A stretch of DNA of 64,000 bases from Escherichia whittamii. Its GTDB lineage: Bacteria > Pseudomonadota > Gammaproteobacteria > Enterobacterales > Enterobacteriaceae. Numbering within the stretch: the first letter of the stretch is position 1; each line of letters starts with the position of its first letter. Of the stretch, positions 1-10,933 are shown piece after piece. A program made the translations under genes and the position numbers. The notes below the pieces were generated by a model. The model was not told the origin of the DNA. It made no database searches and saw nothing but the letters and a program-made list of their open reading frames with translations. The DNA lies in assembly GCF_014836715.1 (NCBI RefSeq), contig NZ_JACSQI010000010.1, positions 124,001 to 188,000 of the forward strand, in the 5' to 3' direction.

Positions 1-647
1 TGTTGCTGCTTTTTCACGGCGTCGGCGATAACCCAGTAGCGATGGGGGAGATCGGCAGTTGGTTTGCACCGTTGTTCCCGGATGCGCTGGTGGTGAGTGT
101 CGGTGGCGCCCAGCCGAGCGGTAATCCGGCTGGACGTCAGTGGTTTTCGGTGCAGGGCATAACGGAAGAAAACCGCCAGGCGCGCGTGGATGCCATCATG
201 CCGACCTTTATTGAGACGGTGCGCTACTGGCAGAAACAGAGCGGAGTAGCGGCTAACGCTACGGCGCTAATCGGTTTCTCACAAGGCGCGATTATGGCTC
301 TGGAGAGTATTAAAGCCGAACCGGGCCTTGCCTCACGCGTCATTGCTTTTAATGGACGCTATGCCAGCCTGCCGGAAACGGCTTCTACGGCCACGACAAT
401 TCACTTGATCCATGGTGGTGAAGATCCGGTTATCGATCTGGCGCATGCGGTTGCGGCACAAGAAGCGTTAATTAATGCGGGTGGTGATGTGACGCTGGAT
501 ATTGTGGAAGATTTGGGCCATGCGATCGACAATCGTAGTATGCAGTTTGCCCTTGATCACTTGCGTTATACCATACCGAAACATTACTTCGATGAAGCGT
601 TAAGCGGGGGCAAGCCCGGCGATGATGATGTGATTGAAATGATGTAA
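1..647 (+). CDS. ypfH: YpfH, alpha/beta-hydrolase esterase (5' end cut off)
   Basis: Predicted cytoplasmic carboxylesterase of the phospholipase/carboxylesterase family of alpha/beta hydrolases. The reading frame is open to the left edge, so the true start lies outside; from the K-12 protein about 18 residues are missing. Visible motifs are the oxyanion-hole segment LLFHGVGDN, the nucleophile elbow GFSQG, an aspartate in HGGEDPV and a histidine in DLGHAID, which together give a complete Ser-Asp-His triad. The C-terminus is acidic (GDDDVIEMM). It converges with the yffB-dapE-ypfN operon across a BIME. The natural substrate is not evident from sequence. Confidence 0.93.
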   Translation, partial: LLLFHGVGDNPVAMGEIGSWFAPLFPDALVVSVGGAQPSGNPAGRQWFSVQGITEENRQARVDAIMPTFIETVRYWQKQSGVAANATALIGFSQGAIMALESIKAEPGLASRVIAFNGRYASLPETASTATTIHLIHGGEDPVIDLAHAVAAQEALINAGGDVTLDIVEDLGHAIDNRSMQFALDHLRYTIPKHYFDEALSGGKPGDDDVIEMM

Positions 648-657
648 TAATAGACGA

Positions 658-742
658 GTAGGCCTGATAAGACGCGTGAGCGTCGCATCAGGCATCGTTC
701 ACCATTGCCGGATGCGGCGTGAACGCCTTATCCGGCCTACGG
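658..742. repeat. BIME: two REP sequences between ypfH and ypfN
   Basis: Two palindromic REP units in opposite orientation. The first is the GCCTGATAAGACGC...GCGTCGCATCAGGC form and the second is GCCGGATGCGGCG...CGCCTTATCCGGC. They sit between convergent genes, the usual place for 3' mRNA stabilising or transcription-limiting REP hairpins in Escherichia. Confidence 0.9.
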
Positions 743-755
743 TTGAGCGCCCAGC

Positions 756-956
756 TTACTTCTTCGGTTGATCCTTCTTCGGCCAGTCGTCGTCATCGTC
801 CCACTTATCGTTGAAATCACGATGCGGGGGAAGCTCCGGCTTGTTGGCGAGAAATTTCTTATGGTCGATGCGCTTGAGATCTTTAATCACGTTCAGCAGG
901 ACGCCGACCAAAAAGACAATCACCAGAATCCACCAATATTTAGCCAGCCAGTCCAT
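756..956 (-). CDS. ypfN: YpfN, small single-span membrane protein (UPF0370)
   Basis: A 66-residue protein with one clear transmembrane helix at about residues 5-25 ([19 protein letters not shown]), followed by a highly charged tail rich in Lys and Asp (a DDDDD run, then KKDQPKK). It lies 27 bases downstream of dapE on the same strand and is probably co-transcribed with it. The family is conserved in enterobacteria but its function is unknown. The length matches the K-12 protein. Confidence 0.9.
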   Translation of the reverse strand: MDWLAKYWWILVIVFLVGVLLNVIKDLKRIDHKKFLANKPELPPHRDFNDKWDDDDDWPKKDQPKK

Positions 957-983
957 GCTTATTTCCTCTTACAGAACGACTCA

Positions 984-2111
984 TCAGGCGACGAGTTGTT
1001 CCATGATACGTTGATACATACGGGCAAGTAGCTGCAGGTCGGCAGCATTTACACATTCATTAATTTTATGAATGGTAGCATTGACCGGCCCGAGTTCCAC
1101 CACCTGCGCCCCCATGCGAGCAATAAAGCGCCCGTCGGACGTTCCGCCTGTGGTCAGTAGCTGCGGTTTAATTTCATTATAGTGCTCAACGGCGTTCACC
1201 ACCGCATCTACCAGTTTACCGCGTGCTGTCAAAAATGGCTGACCAGAAAGCCACCAGTCGACGGTGTAGCGCAGCTGATATTTATCCAGTAAGGCAAGCA
1301 CCTGCGCTTTGATCATTTCGTCGGTCAGTTCGGTACTAAAACGGAAGTTAAACTGCACAAACAGTTCGCCCGGAATAACATTGTTACTGCCAGTTCCCGC
1401 CTGAATATTGGCAATCTGCATACTGGTTGCCGGGAAGAATTCATTACCCTGATCCCACTCAATGGCCACTAATTCATTAAGGAAAGGCGCTGCGCGATGT
1501 ACCGGGTTGTCAGCCAGATGCGGGTAGGCCACATGCCCCTGCACGCCATGAATAGTGAGGTTGCAGGTTAATGATCCGCGCCGGCCATTTTTCACTACAT
1601 CGCCAACCACTTCGATACTCGACGGCTCACCGACCAGGCAGTAATCCAGCCGTTCATTACGCGCCATTAACGCTTCGACGACTTTTACCGTGCCATTGTG
1701 GGCGCTGGCCTCTTCGTCTGAGGTGATCAGAAACGCCAGTCGGCCTTTATGGTTTGGATGTTGCGCGACAAAACGTTCTGCTGCCACCACCATCGCTGCC
1801 AGCGAGCCTTTCATATCAGCCGCGCCACGCCCGAACAACATGCCATCGCGAATGGTTGGCTCAAATGGTGGGTTGATCCAACGGTCGGCATCGCCAGGGG
1901 GGACTACGTCTGTATGTCCGGCAAAGGCCAATGTTTCTCCTTGCCCACGCCACGCCCAAAAATTCTGCGTATCCGCAAAATCCATGCGTTCAATGGTAAA
2001 ACCGATTGCCTGCAGACGGTCAATCATGATTGCCTGACATCCTGCATCATCAGGACTTAAGGATGGGCGGCGAATAAGCTGCTGTGTCAGCTCAATAACC
2101 GGACACGACAT
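984..2111 (-). CDS. dapE: N-succinyl-L,L-diaminopimelate desuccinylase
   Basis: DapE hydrolyses N-succinyl-L,L-diaminopimelate to L,L-diaminopimelate and succinate in the lysine/diaminopimelate pathway, so it feeds both lysine and peptidoglycan synthesis. The protein is 375 residues, full length for this M20 metallopeptidase family. Di-zinc site residues are visible: His66 and Asp68 in AGHTDVV, Asp99 in GAADMKG, Glu133-Glu134 in TSDEEA, and a late histidine in ATIHKINE. The start codon is 3 bases from the end of yffB, indicating a yffB-dapE-ypfN operon. DapE is normally essential, and nothing here looks damaged. Confidence 0.97.
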   Translation of the reverse strand: MSCPVIELTQQLIRRPSLSPDDAGCQAIMIDRLQAIGFTIERMDFADTQNFWAWRGQGETLAFAGHTDVVPPGDADRWINPPFEPTIRDGMLFGRGAADMKGSLAAMVVAAERFVAQHPNHKGRLAFLITSDEEASAHNGTVKVVEALMARNERLDYCLVGEPSSIEVVGDVVKNGRRGSLTCNLTIHGVQGHVAYPHLADNPVHRAAPFLNELVAIEWDQGNEFFPATSMQIANIQAGTGSNNVIPGELFVQFNFRFSTELTDEMIKAQVLALLDKYQLRYTVDWWLSGQPFLTARGKLVDAVVNAVEHYNEIKPQLLTTGGTSDGRFIARMGAQVVELGPVNATIHKINECVNAADLQLLARMYQRIMEQLVA

Positions 2112-2114
2112 AGA

Positions 2115-2850
<736 letters not shown>

Positions 2851-2910
2851 ATGATTGAACGTGAACTGGGGAACTGGAAAGACTTTATCGAAGTTATGCT
2901 TCGTAAGTAA
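2851..2910 (+). CDS. ypfM: YpfM, 19-residue microprotein
   Basis: The ATG at 2851 opens a 19-codon frame reading MIERELGNWKDFIEVMLRK and ending at TAA 2908-2910. It is preceded by an AGAGAGG ribosome-binding site five bases upstream. This matches the YpfM microprotein of K-12 as I recall it. The peptide is amphipathic and charged with no signal or membrane segment. A strong hairpin follows 18 bases after the stop, giving it a compact independent transcription unit. Function unknown. Confidence 0.88.
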   Translation: MIERELGNWKDFIEVMLRK

Positions 2911-2928
2911 TTTCCAGAACAGGAAATG

Positions 2929-2952
2929 AAAGAACCTGACGTCAGGTTCTTT
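2929..2952 (+). terminator. Perfect 24-base palindrome after ypfM
   Basis: AAAGAACCTGAC followed directly by its exact reverse complement, ending in a short T run. It is a likely rho-independent terminator for ypfM, working in tandem with the hairpin that follows. Confidence 0.75.
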
Positions 2953-2964
2953 ATCAGAGAGTTG

Positions 2965-2996
2965 AAAAAGGCGACACATATGTATGTCGCCTTTTT
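2965..2996. terminator. Bidirectional terminator between ypfM and acrD
   Basis: A stem AAAAAGGCGACA...TGTCGCCTTTTT with A-tract and T-tract flanks, so it can terminate in both directions. It lies just beyond the acrD stop on the minus strand and after ypfM on the plus strand. Confidence 0.85.
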
Positions 2997-3002
2997 TATT
3001 GC

Positions 3003-6000
3003 TTATTCTGGTCGAGGCTTCAGTGGGAAGCGACGACGCACCAGCACAAAGAATAGCGGTACGAAGTAAATCGCCAGAATGGTGGCAGAAATCATCCCAC
3101 CCATTACGCCAGTACCGACTGCGTGTTGGCCACCGGAACCGGCACCACTGCTGATAGCCATTGGCAGTACGCCGAAGATAAACGCCAGTGAGGTCATCAG
3201 AATCGGGCGTAAACGCTGACGGCAGGCGTAGAGCGTCGCTTCAAACAGGTCGTGGCCTTTTTGATTCATCTCGTTGGCAAACTCAACAATCAGAATGGCG
3301 TTTTTCGCCGACAAACCAATGACTGTTAGCAGGCCAACCTGAAAGTAAACATCGTTTTCCAGCCCACGCATCCAGGTTGCCAGCAGCGCGCCGATAACCC
3401 CCAGCGGTACAACCAGCATTACCGAGAACGGTACAGACCAACTTTCATAAAGTGCAGCCAGACACAGGAATACCACCAGCAATGAAATGGCATACAGCGC
3501 CGGAGCTTGCGCACCGGAAAGTCGTTCCTGGTACGACATCGCTGTCCACTCCAGTCCAAAGCCGTTCGGCAACTGCTTCACCAGCGATTCCATAATATCC
3601 ATCGCTGTACCCGTACTAACGCCCGGAGCGGCTTCCCCGACAATTTCTACCGCAGAATAGCCGTTATAGCGTTCCAGACGCGGCGAGCCTGTCTCCCAGC
3701 GAGAGGTTGCGAAGGCGGAGAAAGGCACCATGCCGCCGTCTTTGTTACGCACATACCACAGGTTAATGTCATCTGGCAGCATGCGATACGGCGCGGCAGC
3801 CTGCACATAGACTTTCTTCACGCGACCGCGATCCATAAAGTCATTCACATAGCTCGAGCCCCACGCGGTTTGCAGCGTGTCGTTAATATCGTCAATGGCA
3901 ACGCCCAGCGCCTGCGCTTTGCGCTGGTCGATATCAATCTGCAATTGCGGGCTGTCGTCCAGACCGTTATGGCGCACACGGGTAAGTTCTGGGTTTTCCG
4001 CCGCGAGCGCCAGCAGCTGATTACGCGCGGCCATCAGCGCATCGTGACCAGCCCCGGCGTGGTCCTGCAACTCCATATCAAATCCAGCGGAACTGCCAAG
4101 ACCGCTGATAGCTGGCGGGCTACTGGCGATAACGCGAGCTTCTTTGATTTTATTAAATTCTTTTGTTGCACGTTCGATAATGGCAAACGAGGTGCCTGTT
4201 TTACTGTCGCGTTCGCTCCAGTCTTTCAGGCGGACAAACATTCGTGCCACGTTCTGCCCGTTCCCCCCAGGGCCAGAACCGACAGTGGCAAACACCGACA
4301 TGATGTTGTCTTTCTCATGGGTGAAGTAATACTTCTCGATCTGTTCCACCACTTTCAGGGTCTGTTGTTGAGTCGAACCGCTGGGTAACTGTACCGAGGT
4401 GGTAAACATGCCACGGTCTTCCAGAGGCAGGAACGACGTCGGCAGACGCAGAAACAGGAACACCATGCCGCCTAACAGCAGGACGTAAATCAAAATCCAG
4501 CGCAGGCTGCGATGGAGAATTTTTGCCACCCCTTTTTCGTAGCGTTCGGCGTTACGGTTGAACATCTGGTTGAACCAGGCAAAAAAACCTTTTTGCCCGT
4601 GATGCTCACCTTTTTTCAGTGGCTTAAGTAGTGTGGCGCACAATGCCGGAGTCAGGATCATCGCCACCAGCACCGACAGCACCATTGCTGCAACAATGGT
4701 TATAGAGAACTGGCGATAGATAGCCCCGGTGGTGCCGCCAAAGAAGGCCATTGGCACAAATACGGCAGAAAGCACCATTGCAATCCCGACCAGAGCGCCC
4801 TGGATCTGCCCCATCGATTTACGTGTGGCTTCGCGAGGAGTGAGTCCTTCCTCACTCATAATGCGTTCGACGTTTTCCACCACCACGATGGCGTCATCCA
4901 CCAGCAGGCCGATCGCCAGCACCATCGCGAACATGGTTAAGGTGTTGACGCTATAGCCGAAGGCATAAAGCACCGAAAAGGTTCCCATCAACACTACCGG
5001 CACGGCAATAGTTGGGATCAGCGTAGCGCGGAAGTTTTGCAGGAACAGATACATTACGAGGAAAACCAGCGCGATAGCTTCTAACAGGGTTTTCACTACG
5101 TCTTCAATGGAGGCCTTAACAAACGAGGTGGTTTCATACGCCACCTTGTACTCCAGTCCGGGCGGGAAATACTGCGCCAGTTCATCCAGACGGTTGATCA
5201 CCAGTTCTGCCGTCGCCATTTCGTTCGCGCCGGAGGCCAGTTTTACCCCTAGCCCCGAGGCTGGTTTACCGTTGAAGCGGCTAAGATAGTCGTATTTCTC
5301 CGCTCCCATTTCGACGGTGGCGACATCACCCAGTTTCACTTCCGAACCGTCCTGATTCACCCGCAGAGTGATATCACGGAACTGTTCTGGCGTTTGTAAC
5401 AGTGACTGGGCGTTAATGGTGGCGTTGAGTGCCTGGTTATCGACAGACGGCGTACCGCCAAGCTGCCCAACCGCAATTTGTGCGTTCTGCGACTCGATGG
5501 CGTCGGTCACATCTTTAGCCGTCATCTGGAAACTGTTCAGTTTTGCCGGATCCAGCCAGATACGCATCGAATACTGTGAACCGTAAGCGTCGATATCACC
5601 AACGCCGTTCACGCGGCTTAACGGGTCCTGAATATTACTGGCAACGTAATCGGCAATATCCTGTTTATCCATCGAACCATCGGTTGAGACAAAGGCAATG
5701 GTCAGAATGTTGGTATCCCCGGTTTTACGCACCGTTACACCCTGATTTTGCACCGCCTGCGGTAGTTTACGCATGGCCGACTGCAACTGGTTCTGCACCT
5801 GTTGCACTGCTTCATCCGGATCTGTGCCAGCTTTAAAACTGAGCGTTACCGACGCCTGTCCAGTACCGCTGCTTTGTGATGACATATACATCAGGTTATC
5901 GAGGCCAGTCATATTCTGCTCGATAACCTGGGTCACGGTGTTTTCCAGTGTCTGGGCTGACGCGCCAGGATAGTTAGCGGTCACTCGCACATTCGGTGGC

Positions 6001-6116
6001 GCGAGATCCGGGTACTGTTCAACGGGCAATGAGAAAATGGCCAGGGTTCCTGTCAGACACAACAGAATTGCCAACACCCAGGCAAAAATGGGGCGATCAA
6101 TAAAGAAATTCGCCAT
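3003..6116 (-). CDS. acrD: AcrD aminoglycoside/multidrug efflux RND transporter
   Basis: Inner-membrane proton-driven RND pump. It works with AcrA and TolC to export aminoglycosides and other hydrophilic or amphiphilic compounds such as bile salts and novobiocin. The 1037-residue length matches the HAE1 RND family. The N-terminus [17 protein letters not shown] is typical, the proton-relay aspartate pair is visible in [17 protein letters not shown] (about residues 406-408), and both large periplasmic loops are present. No acrA-like adaptor is adjacent, as is usual for acrD. A BaeR-type box lies upstream of the start. The frame is intact. Confidence 0.97.
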   Translation of the reverse strand: MANFFIDRPIFAWVLAILLCLTGTLAIFSLPVEQYPDLAPPNVRVTANYPGASAQTLENTVTQVIEQNMTGLDNLMYMSSQSSGTGQASVTLSFKAGTDPDEAVQQVQNQLQSAMRKLPQAVQNQGVTVRKTGDTNILTIAFVSTDGSMDKQDIADYVASNIQDPLSRVNGVGDIDAYGSQYSMRIWLDPAKLNSFQMTAKDVTDAIESQNAQIAVGQLGGTPSVDNQALNATINAQSLLQTPEQFRDITLRVNQDGSEVKLGDVATVEMGAEKYDYLSRFNGKPASGLGVKLASGANEMATAELVINRLDELAQYFPPGLEYKVAYETTSFVKASIEDVVKTLLEAIALVFLVMYLFLQNFRATLIPTIAVPVVLMGTFSVLYAFGYSVNTLTMFAMVLAIGLLVDDAIVVVENVERIMSEEGLTPREATRKSMGQIQGALVGIAMVLSAVFVPMAFFGGTTGAIYRQFSITIVAAMVLSVLVAMILTPALCATLLKPLKKGEHHGQKGFFAWFNQMFNRNAERYEKGVAKILHRSLRWILIYVLLLGGMVFLFLRLPTSFLPLEDRGMFTTSVQLPSGSTQQQTLKVVEQIEKYYFTHEKDNIMSVFATVGSGPGGNGQNVARMFVRLKDWSERDSKTGTSFAIIERATKEFNKIKEARVIASSPPAISGLGSSAGFDMELQDHAGAGHDALMAARNQLLALAAENPELTRVRHNGLDDSPQLQIDIDQRKAQALGVAIDDINDTLQTAWGSSYVNDFMDRGRVKKVYVQAAAPYRMLPDDINLWYVRNKDGGMVPFSAFATSRWETGSPRLERYNGYSAVEIVGEAAPGVSTGTAMDIMESLVKQLPNGFGLEWTAMSYQERLSGAQAPALYAISLLVVFLCLAALYESWSVPFSVMLVVPLGVIGALLATWMRGLENDVYFQVGLLTVIGLSAKNAILIVEFANEMNQKGHDLFEATLYACRQRLRPILMTSLAFIFGVLPMAISSGAGSGGQHAVGTGVMGGMISATILAIYFVPLFFVLVRRRFPLKPRPE

Positions 6117-6186
6117 TAAAAGAGGACCTCGTATTTCTGCGTATCGTTATGGGCATGCCTTGCTTCACTGTAGCGGCAAGGTACGA

Positions 6187-6204
6187 GCCAATCGTGGAGA
6201 AAAA
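6187..6204 (-). promoter_or_regulatory. BaeR box upstream of acrD
   Basis: On the minus strand this reads TTTTTCTCCACGATTGGC. It agrees at nearly every position with the published BaeR box TTTTTCTCCATDATTGGC. It ends about 70 bases before the acrD start codon. BaeSR activation of acrD during envelope stress is established in E. coli and Salmonella. The site match is seen directly; activity in this strain is inferred. Confidence 0.8.
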
Positions 6205-6285
6205 AAGGAGATAATGTAAATTATCATACCCTTTTATACTGAATCTAAAGTGCCAGTATTTATTGAACAGTAGGCGGCATTATAT

Positions 6286-7980
6286 CTACTGGCTTTCCTC
6301 GCTCTCCGCAGAGCGAAAGCTAATACTTACTAACGTGCCGCCGCCGGAAGGTTGCGAAAAAGTCAGCGTCCCACCCAATCTTTCCGCGCGCTCGCGCATG
6401 ATATTCAGACCATAATGGCCTTCGGGTTCCTTCGGTTCACCGATGCCAATACCGTTGTCACGAATATAAACTGTGTGATTGCCATCTGGCGCGGTGACGC
6501 AGCTAACGGCAATTTCGCTGGCGTTGGCGTGCTTCATGGCGTTCAGCACCGCTTCGCGAATAATTTGCAACAAATGCACCTGCATCTGCGCATCCAGCGC
6601 CAGGGTTGGCAGACGGCAGTCGAGCGTCAATTTTGCACTGGTCTGGTTTTGTAATGTATCCAGCATTTCACGTAGTGCAGAGGGGAGATCCGCCTGCTGT
6701 AGCGTCAGTCGGAAAGTGGTTAATAGCTCGCGTAACTGCCGATAAGCATCATTCAGCGCCTGGGAGAAATCGGCCATGATACTTTGTGCTGTGGCGTTAT
6801 CTTCTGGTATCGAACGCTTCAGTAACGTCAACTGGATACGTAAGTAAGAAAGCACCTGTGCCAGCGAGTCGTGCAACTCGCGGGCGATGGTCGCGCGTTC
6901 TTCCATCAACAGCAACTGCTGAAAATGCTTCTGTGCCTGGTTAAAGTACAAACCGCGGCCCAGCATCGACGAAACGCTGTTAAGCAGCGGTTCTGACGCC
7001 GACAGGTTGCTATTTTGCCAGTGCAGCTCGCCGTAAACCGTCTCTTGCATGGTAACTGGCAAAATCTGCATTGGCAGCTCAGGGTTTGGCTTCCCTTCGC
7101 TAATCCGCCAGTTATCCCCAACGTTCAGCTCCAGATATTCAGCCGCTTCATTGTCACGAACAATCTGCAAAATATGGCGGAAACAATGCACATCAATCTG
7201 GCTGGTGTTCAGCGCCTGTGAACACTGATAAAGAACTTCCAGACGCCGCTTGGCCTCGTGGAGATCGCGAGTCTTTTCTTCTACTGACGCTTCCAGCGAG
7301 CGGTACAACTTATGCAGCTCGCTCGACATCTGGTTAAAGGTTTTTGCAAGCAGGCCCAGTTCATTGGGGAGGCTGGTATCCAGCGGCGGCGAGTCGAACT
7401 GCCCGTGTTCAATACGCTGACTGGCGGTAACCAGTTGATTCAGCGGAGCAACCACCTGATGGCGTATGCGGCGCAGAGTAAAAAAGACCAGCGTGAAAAT
7501 GCCAATACCGCCAGCCAGCGAAATCGCCACTACCAGCAGCATTTTACGTTCGGCGTAGTGTTGCAAAGCCAGTACGAACAGGTCTATCTGATTGACATAA
7601 TTATTGATATTGGCCTGATACCACGGCAAATCGCCCTGAATGAGCCGGTTATTCATCTCCAGCCAGTTGGCATTCAGATGCGCATAGCGAGTTTTCACCG
7701 CCTCTGGTACATACCAGACGTTAAGATTGGTTAAGACTGGTGAGTGTAGCGCCTGCTGGAACAACTGGCGATGTGCATTTAGCTGTGGACTTCCGCTTTG
7801 CAGATCGTAACCCAGACGGTAACTCTGCATACGCAGCGATCCGGCAATATTGATGGCTTCCGCATCACGCAAACTGCTCGCCAGAGTTAGCAGGGCAATA
7901 CCAGTGGAAAGAATCGACAGCAGCACAATGTAAAAAAAGGCCCGGGCCAGACTGGCCGAGACGGGTCGTTTGACAATCAC
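6286..7980 (-). CDS. narQ: NarQ nitrate/nitrite sensor histidine kinase
   Basis: Membrane sensor kinase that detects periplasmic nitrate and nitrite and phosphorylates NarL and NarP. Domain order: first transmembrane helix (about 12-35), periplasmic sensor with the conserved P-box (IAGSLRMQSYRLGYDL), second helix (about 147-170), HAMP, coiled linker, HisKA_3 with the phospho-acceptor His in ARELHDSLAQ, and HATPase_c with DNGIGIG. I chose the GTG at 7980, which has GGAGAAG four bases upstream and gives 564 residues; an in-frame GTG at 7995 would add five. The protein ends at ESQ, about two residues short of the K-12 protein. Divergent from aegA. Confidence 0.95.
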   Translation of the reverse strand: MIVKRPVSASLARAFFYIVLLSILSTGIALLTLASSLRDAEAINIAGSLRMQSYRLGYDLQSGSPQLNAHRQLFQQALHSPVLTNLNVWYVPEAVKTRYAHLNANWLEMNNRLIQGDLPWYQANINNYVNQIDLFVLALQHYAERKMLLVVAISLAGGIGIFTLVFFTLRRIRHQVVAPLNQLVTASQRIEHGQFDSPPLDTSLPNELGLLAKTFNQMSSELHKLYRSLEASVEEKTRDLHEAKRRLEVLYQCSQALNTSQIDVHCFRHILQIVRDNEAAEYLELNVGDNWRISEGKPNPELPMQILPVTMQETVYGELHWQNSNLSASEPLLNSVSSMLGRGLYFNQAQKHFQQLLLMEERATIARELHDSLAQVLSYLRIQLTLLKRSIPEDNATAQSIMADFSQALNDAYRQLRELLTTFRLTLQQADLPSALREMLDTLQNQTSAKLTLDCRLPTLALDAQMQVHLLQIIREAVLNAMKHANASEIAVSCVTAPDGNHTVYIRDNGIGIGEPKEPEGHYGLNIMRERAERLGGTLTFSQPSGGGTLVSISFRSAESEESQ

Positions 7981-8185
7981 ACGCGTCTTCTCCACATAAA
8001 ATAATTAATGTTCCAGAACGCTGAAACTCAATTTGATAAGTAATGGGATTATTTGATCTGCCACAGTTTATAGCGAAATAGTTACTTATTCCGGGCAAAT
8101 GAACATTGCCGATTCCCCTGTAAGTCGGGTAATAACAACACTCATATAAAGAATAAGGTTTTTACAACCAAAAAAGAAGGTCGTT

Positions 8186-10165
8186 ATGAATCGTTTTATT
8201 ATGGCCAACAGTCAGCAATGTCTGGGGTGCCATGCTTGTGAAGTGGCCTGTGTGATGGCTCATAATGATGAGCAACACGTGTTGAGTCAGCACCATTTCC
8301 ACCCCCGAATTACGGTTATCAAACATCAGCAGCAACGTAGCGCAGTGACCTGTCACCATTGTGAAGATGCGCCCTGCGCTCGTAGTTGCCCCAATGGCGC
8401 GATCAGCCACGTTGATGACAGCGTTCAGGTCAATCAGCAAAAGTGTATTGGCTGTAAATCCTGCGTGGTGGCCTGTCCGTTTGGCACGATGCAAATTGTT
8501 CTGACGCCCGTTTCGGTGGGTAAAGTGAAAGCCACTGCGCATAAATGTGACCTGTGTGCAGGGCGAGAAAACGGCCCTGCCTGTGTCGAGAATTGCCCGG
8601 CGGACGCGCTGCAACTGGTGACCGGCTCCGCACTCTCCGGCATGGCGAAATCCCGCCGCTTGCGTACCGCGCGTCAGGAACATCAACCGTGGCATGCGAG
8701 CGTCCCGGCACAAGAAAGGCCAGTCATCAGTAAAGTAGAACAAATGCAGGCAACCCCCGCGCGCGGCGAACCGGATAAACTGGCGATTGAGGCACGCAAA
8801 ACTGGCTTTGATGAAATTTATCTGCCGTTTCGTGCCGACCAGGCACAACGAGAAGCCTCGCGCTGCCTGAAGTGCGGCGAGCATAGCGTTTGTGAATGGA
8901 CCTGCCCGCTGCATAACCATATTCCGCAGTGGATTGAACTGGTGAAAGCCGGAAACATCGACGCCGCCGTCGAGCTTTCTCACCAGACTAACACGCTGCC
9001 GGAAATTACCGGGCGTGTTTGCCCGCAAGACCGTCTGTGCGAAGGTGCCTGTACTATTCGCGATGAGCACGGTGCGGTGACTATCGGCAATATTGAACGT
9101 TACATTTCGGATCAGGCGCTGGCGAAAGGCTGGCGTCCCGACTTAAGCCATGTCACCAAAGTCGACAAGCGAGTGGCGATTATCGGCGCAGGTCCGGCAG
9201 GGCTGGCATGTGCTGATGTCCTGACCCGCAATGGCGTCGACGTAACGGTCTACGATCGCCATCCGGAAATCGGCGGTTTGCTTACCTTTGGCATTCCCTC
9301 CTTTAAGCTCGATAAATCACTGCTGGCGCGCCGTCGGGAAATCTTCAGCGCGATGGGGATTCATTTCGAACTCAATTGTGAAGTGGGTAAAGATGTCTCT
9401 TTGGATTCGCTGCTGGAACAGTACGACGCGGTCTTCGTTGGCGTCGGCACTTACCGTTCCATGAAAGCAGGCTTACCCAATGAAGAGGCGCCGGGCGTTT
9501 ATGACGCGCTGCCGTTCCTCATAGCCAACACCAAACAGGTGATGGGACTTGAAGAGTTACCGGAAGAGCCATTTATTAATACCGCCGGGATGAATGTGGT
9601 AGTACTGGGCGGTGGGGATACCGCGATGGATTGTGTACGTACTGCGCTGCGCCACGGCGCGAGCAACGTCACCTGTGCCTACCGTCGTGATGAAGCCAAC
9701 ATGCCTGGTTCGAAAAAAGAGGTGAAGAACGCCCGTGAAGAAGGGGCGAACTTCGAGTTTAATGTTCAGCCAGTGGCGATTGAGCTGAATGAACAAGGTC
9801 ACGTCTGCGGGATCCGTTTCCTGCGCACGCGTCTTGGCGAAGCGGATGCACAAGGGCGTCGGCGACCTGTACCGATTGAGGGCAGTGAATTTGTGATGCC
9901 GGCAGATGCAGTGATCATGGCATTTGGCTTTAATCCACATGGTATGCCGTGGCTTGAGTCGCACGGTGTAACGGTGGATAAATGGGGCCGTATTGTGGCG
10001 GACGTTGAAAGCCAGTACCGTTACCAGACCACCAATCCGAAAATCTTCGCCGGTGGCGATGCCGTACGTGGTGCGGATCTGGTGGTTACCGCAATGGCCG
10101 AAGGCCGCCATGCGGCGCAGGGGATTATTGACTGGTTAGGGGTAAAATCAGTCAAATCTCACTGA
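8186..10165 (+). CDS. aegA: AegA, Fe-S/FAD oxidoreductase expressed anaerobically
   Basis: A 659-residue fusion. The N-terminal third is a HycB/DmsB-like iron-sulfur unit with cysteine clusters CLGCHACEVAC, CHHCEDAPC, CIGCKSCVVACP and CDLCAGREN. From about residue 200 it resembles the glutamate synthase small subunit GltD, with a further Fe-S region CLKCGEHSVCEWTCPLHN, an FAD-binding GAGPAGLA and an NAD(P)-binding GGGDTAMD. It is known as an anaerobically expressed gene and has been linked to anaerobic purine (uric acid) catabolism in E. coli; the exact reaction is not evident from sequence. Divergent from narQ. Confidence 0.92.
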   Translation: MNRFIMANSQQCLGCHACEVACVMAHNDEQHVLSQHHFHPRITVIKHQQQRSAVTCHHCEDAPCARSCPNGAISHVDDSVQVNQQKCIGCKSCVVACPFGTMQIVLTPVSVGKVKATAHKCDLCAGRENGPACVENCPADALQLVTGSALSGMAKSRRLRTARQEHQPWHASVPAQERPVISKVEQMQATPARGEPDKLAIEARKTGFDEIYLPFRADQAQREASRCLKCGEHSVCEWTCPLHNHIPQWIELVKAGNIDAAVELSHQTNTLPEITGRVCPQDRLCEGACTIRDEHGAVTIGNIERYISDQALAKGWRPDLSHVTKVDKRVAIIGAGPAGLACADVLTRNGVDVTVYDRHPEIGGLLTFGIPSFKLDKSLLARRREIFSAMGIHFELNCEVGKDVSLDSLLEQYDAVFVGVGTYRSMKAGLPNEEAPGVYDALPFLIANTKQVMGLEELPEEPFINTAGMNVVVLGGGDTAMDCVRTALRHGASNVTCAYRRDEANMPGSKKEVKNAREEGANFEFNVQPVAIELNEQGHVCGIRFLRTRLGEADAQGRRRPVPIEGSEFVMPADAVIMAFGFNPHGMPWLESHGVTVDKWGRIVADVESQYRYQTTNPKIFAGGDAVRGADLVVTAMAEGRHAAQGIIDWLGVKSVKSH

Positions 10166-10232
10166 TAGCCTGCGCAGACAAACCCGACTTCACAGCGTAA
10201 GATAATTGTTCATTTCGCGCTGTGGAGTCGGT

Positions 10233-10808
10233 ATGACGCAACAAATCACCCTCATTAAAGACAAAATTCTCTCCGATAACTATTTCACCTTGCACAACAT
10301 TACCTACGATCTCACCCGCAAAGATGGCGAAGTTATCCGCCATAAACGTGAAGTTTACGATCGCGGCAATGGCGCGACGATCCTCCTGTACAACGCGAAG
10401 AAAAAGACCGTAGTTCTGATTCGCCAGTTCCGCGTCGCTACCTGGGTTAATGGCAATGAAAGTGGGCAGCTGATTGAAACCTGCGCCGGACTGCTGGATA
10501 ACGACGAACCGGAAGCGTGTATTCGCAAAGAAGCGATTGAAGAGACGGGGTATGAAGTTGGCGAAGTACGCAAATTATTTGAACTGTATATGTCGCCTGG
10601 CGGTGTGACCGAGCTAATCCACTTTTTTATCGCCGAATACAGTGACAATCAGCGCGCTAACGCCGGTGGTGGCGTCGAAGATGAAGATATTGAAGTGCTC
10701 GAGCTGCCGTTCAGCCAGGCACTGGAGATGATCAAAACCGGCGAGATACGAGACGGTAAGACGGTGTTATTGCTTAACTATTTGCAAGCGTCGCATTTAA
10801 TGGACTGA
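10233..10808 (+). CDS. nudK: NudK, GDP-mannose Nudix hydrolase
   Basis: Hydrolyses GDP-mannose to GMP and mannose-1-phosphate. A full Nudix box GX5EX7REUXEEXGU-type motif runs from GLLDNDEPE to [10 protein letters not shown]. The start chosen is ATG 10233, giving 191 residues beginning [11 protein letters not shown], as in K-12; an upstream alternative frame start at 10206 would add nine residues without a better ribosome-binding site. The gene lies 67 bases after aegA on the same strand. The older name is yffH. Confidence 0.94.
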   Translation: MTQQITLIKDKILSDNYFTLHNITYDLTRKDGEVIRHKREVYDRGNGATILLYNAKKKTVVLIRQFRVATWVNGNESGQLIETCAGLLDNDEPEACIRKEAIEETGYEVGEVRKLFELYMSPGGVTELIHFFIAEYSDNQRANAGGGVEDEDIEVLELPFSQALEMIKTGEIRDGKTVLLLNYLQASHLMD

Positions 10809-10845
10809 AAAATAACAATAATATTTCGTTGTTTATTATTGGCTC
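10809..10845 (+). terminator. Hairpin after nudK
   Basis: AATAACAATAATA...TATTATTGG forms an AT-rich inverted repeat directly downstream of the nudK stop. It is weak as a rho-independent terminator because the stem has few G:C pairs. Confidence 0.35.
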
Positions 10846-10933
10846 AATCCGATAAATCCGATTGAGCCGCGCTACCTGCGCAACGAAGATACGACTTGTG
10901 CTGTTTGTTTGAACTTCTGGGGTCGTACCGTCC

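Noticed and set aside
6286-6300. NarQ ends about two residues earlier than the K-12 protein
   Set aside because: All kinase motifs are intact and the change is at the extreme C-terminus, so it is ordinary strain variation.
8030-8048. Possible FNR site (TTGATAAGTAATGG) upstream of aegA
   Set aside because: Only the left half matches TTGAT-N4-ATCAA. Anaerobic induction is expected but this site cannot be supported by eye.
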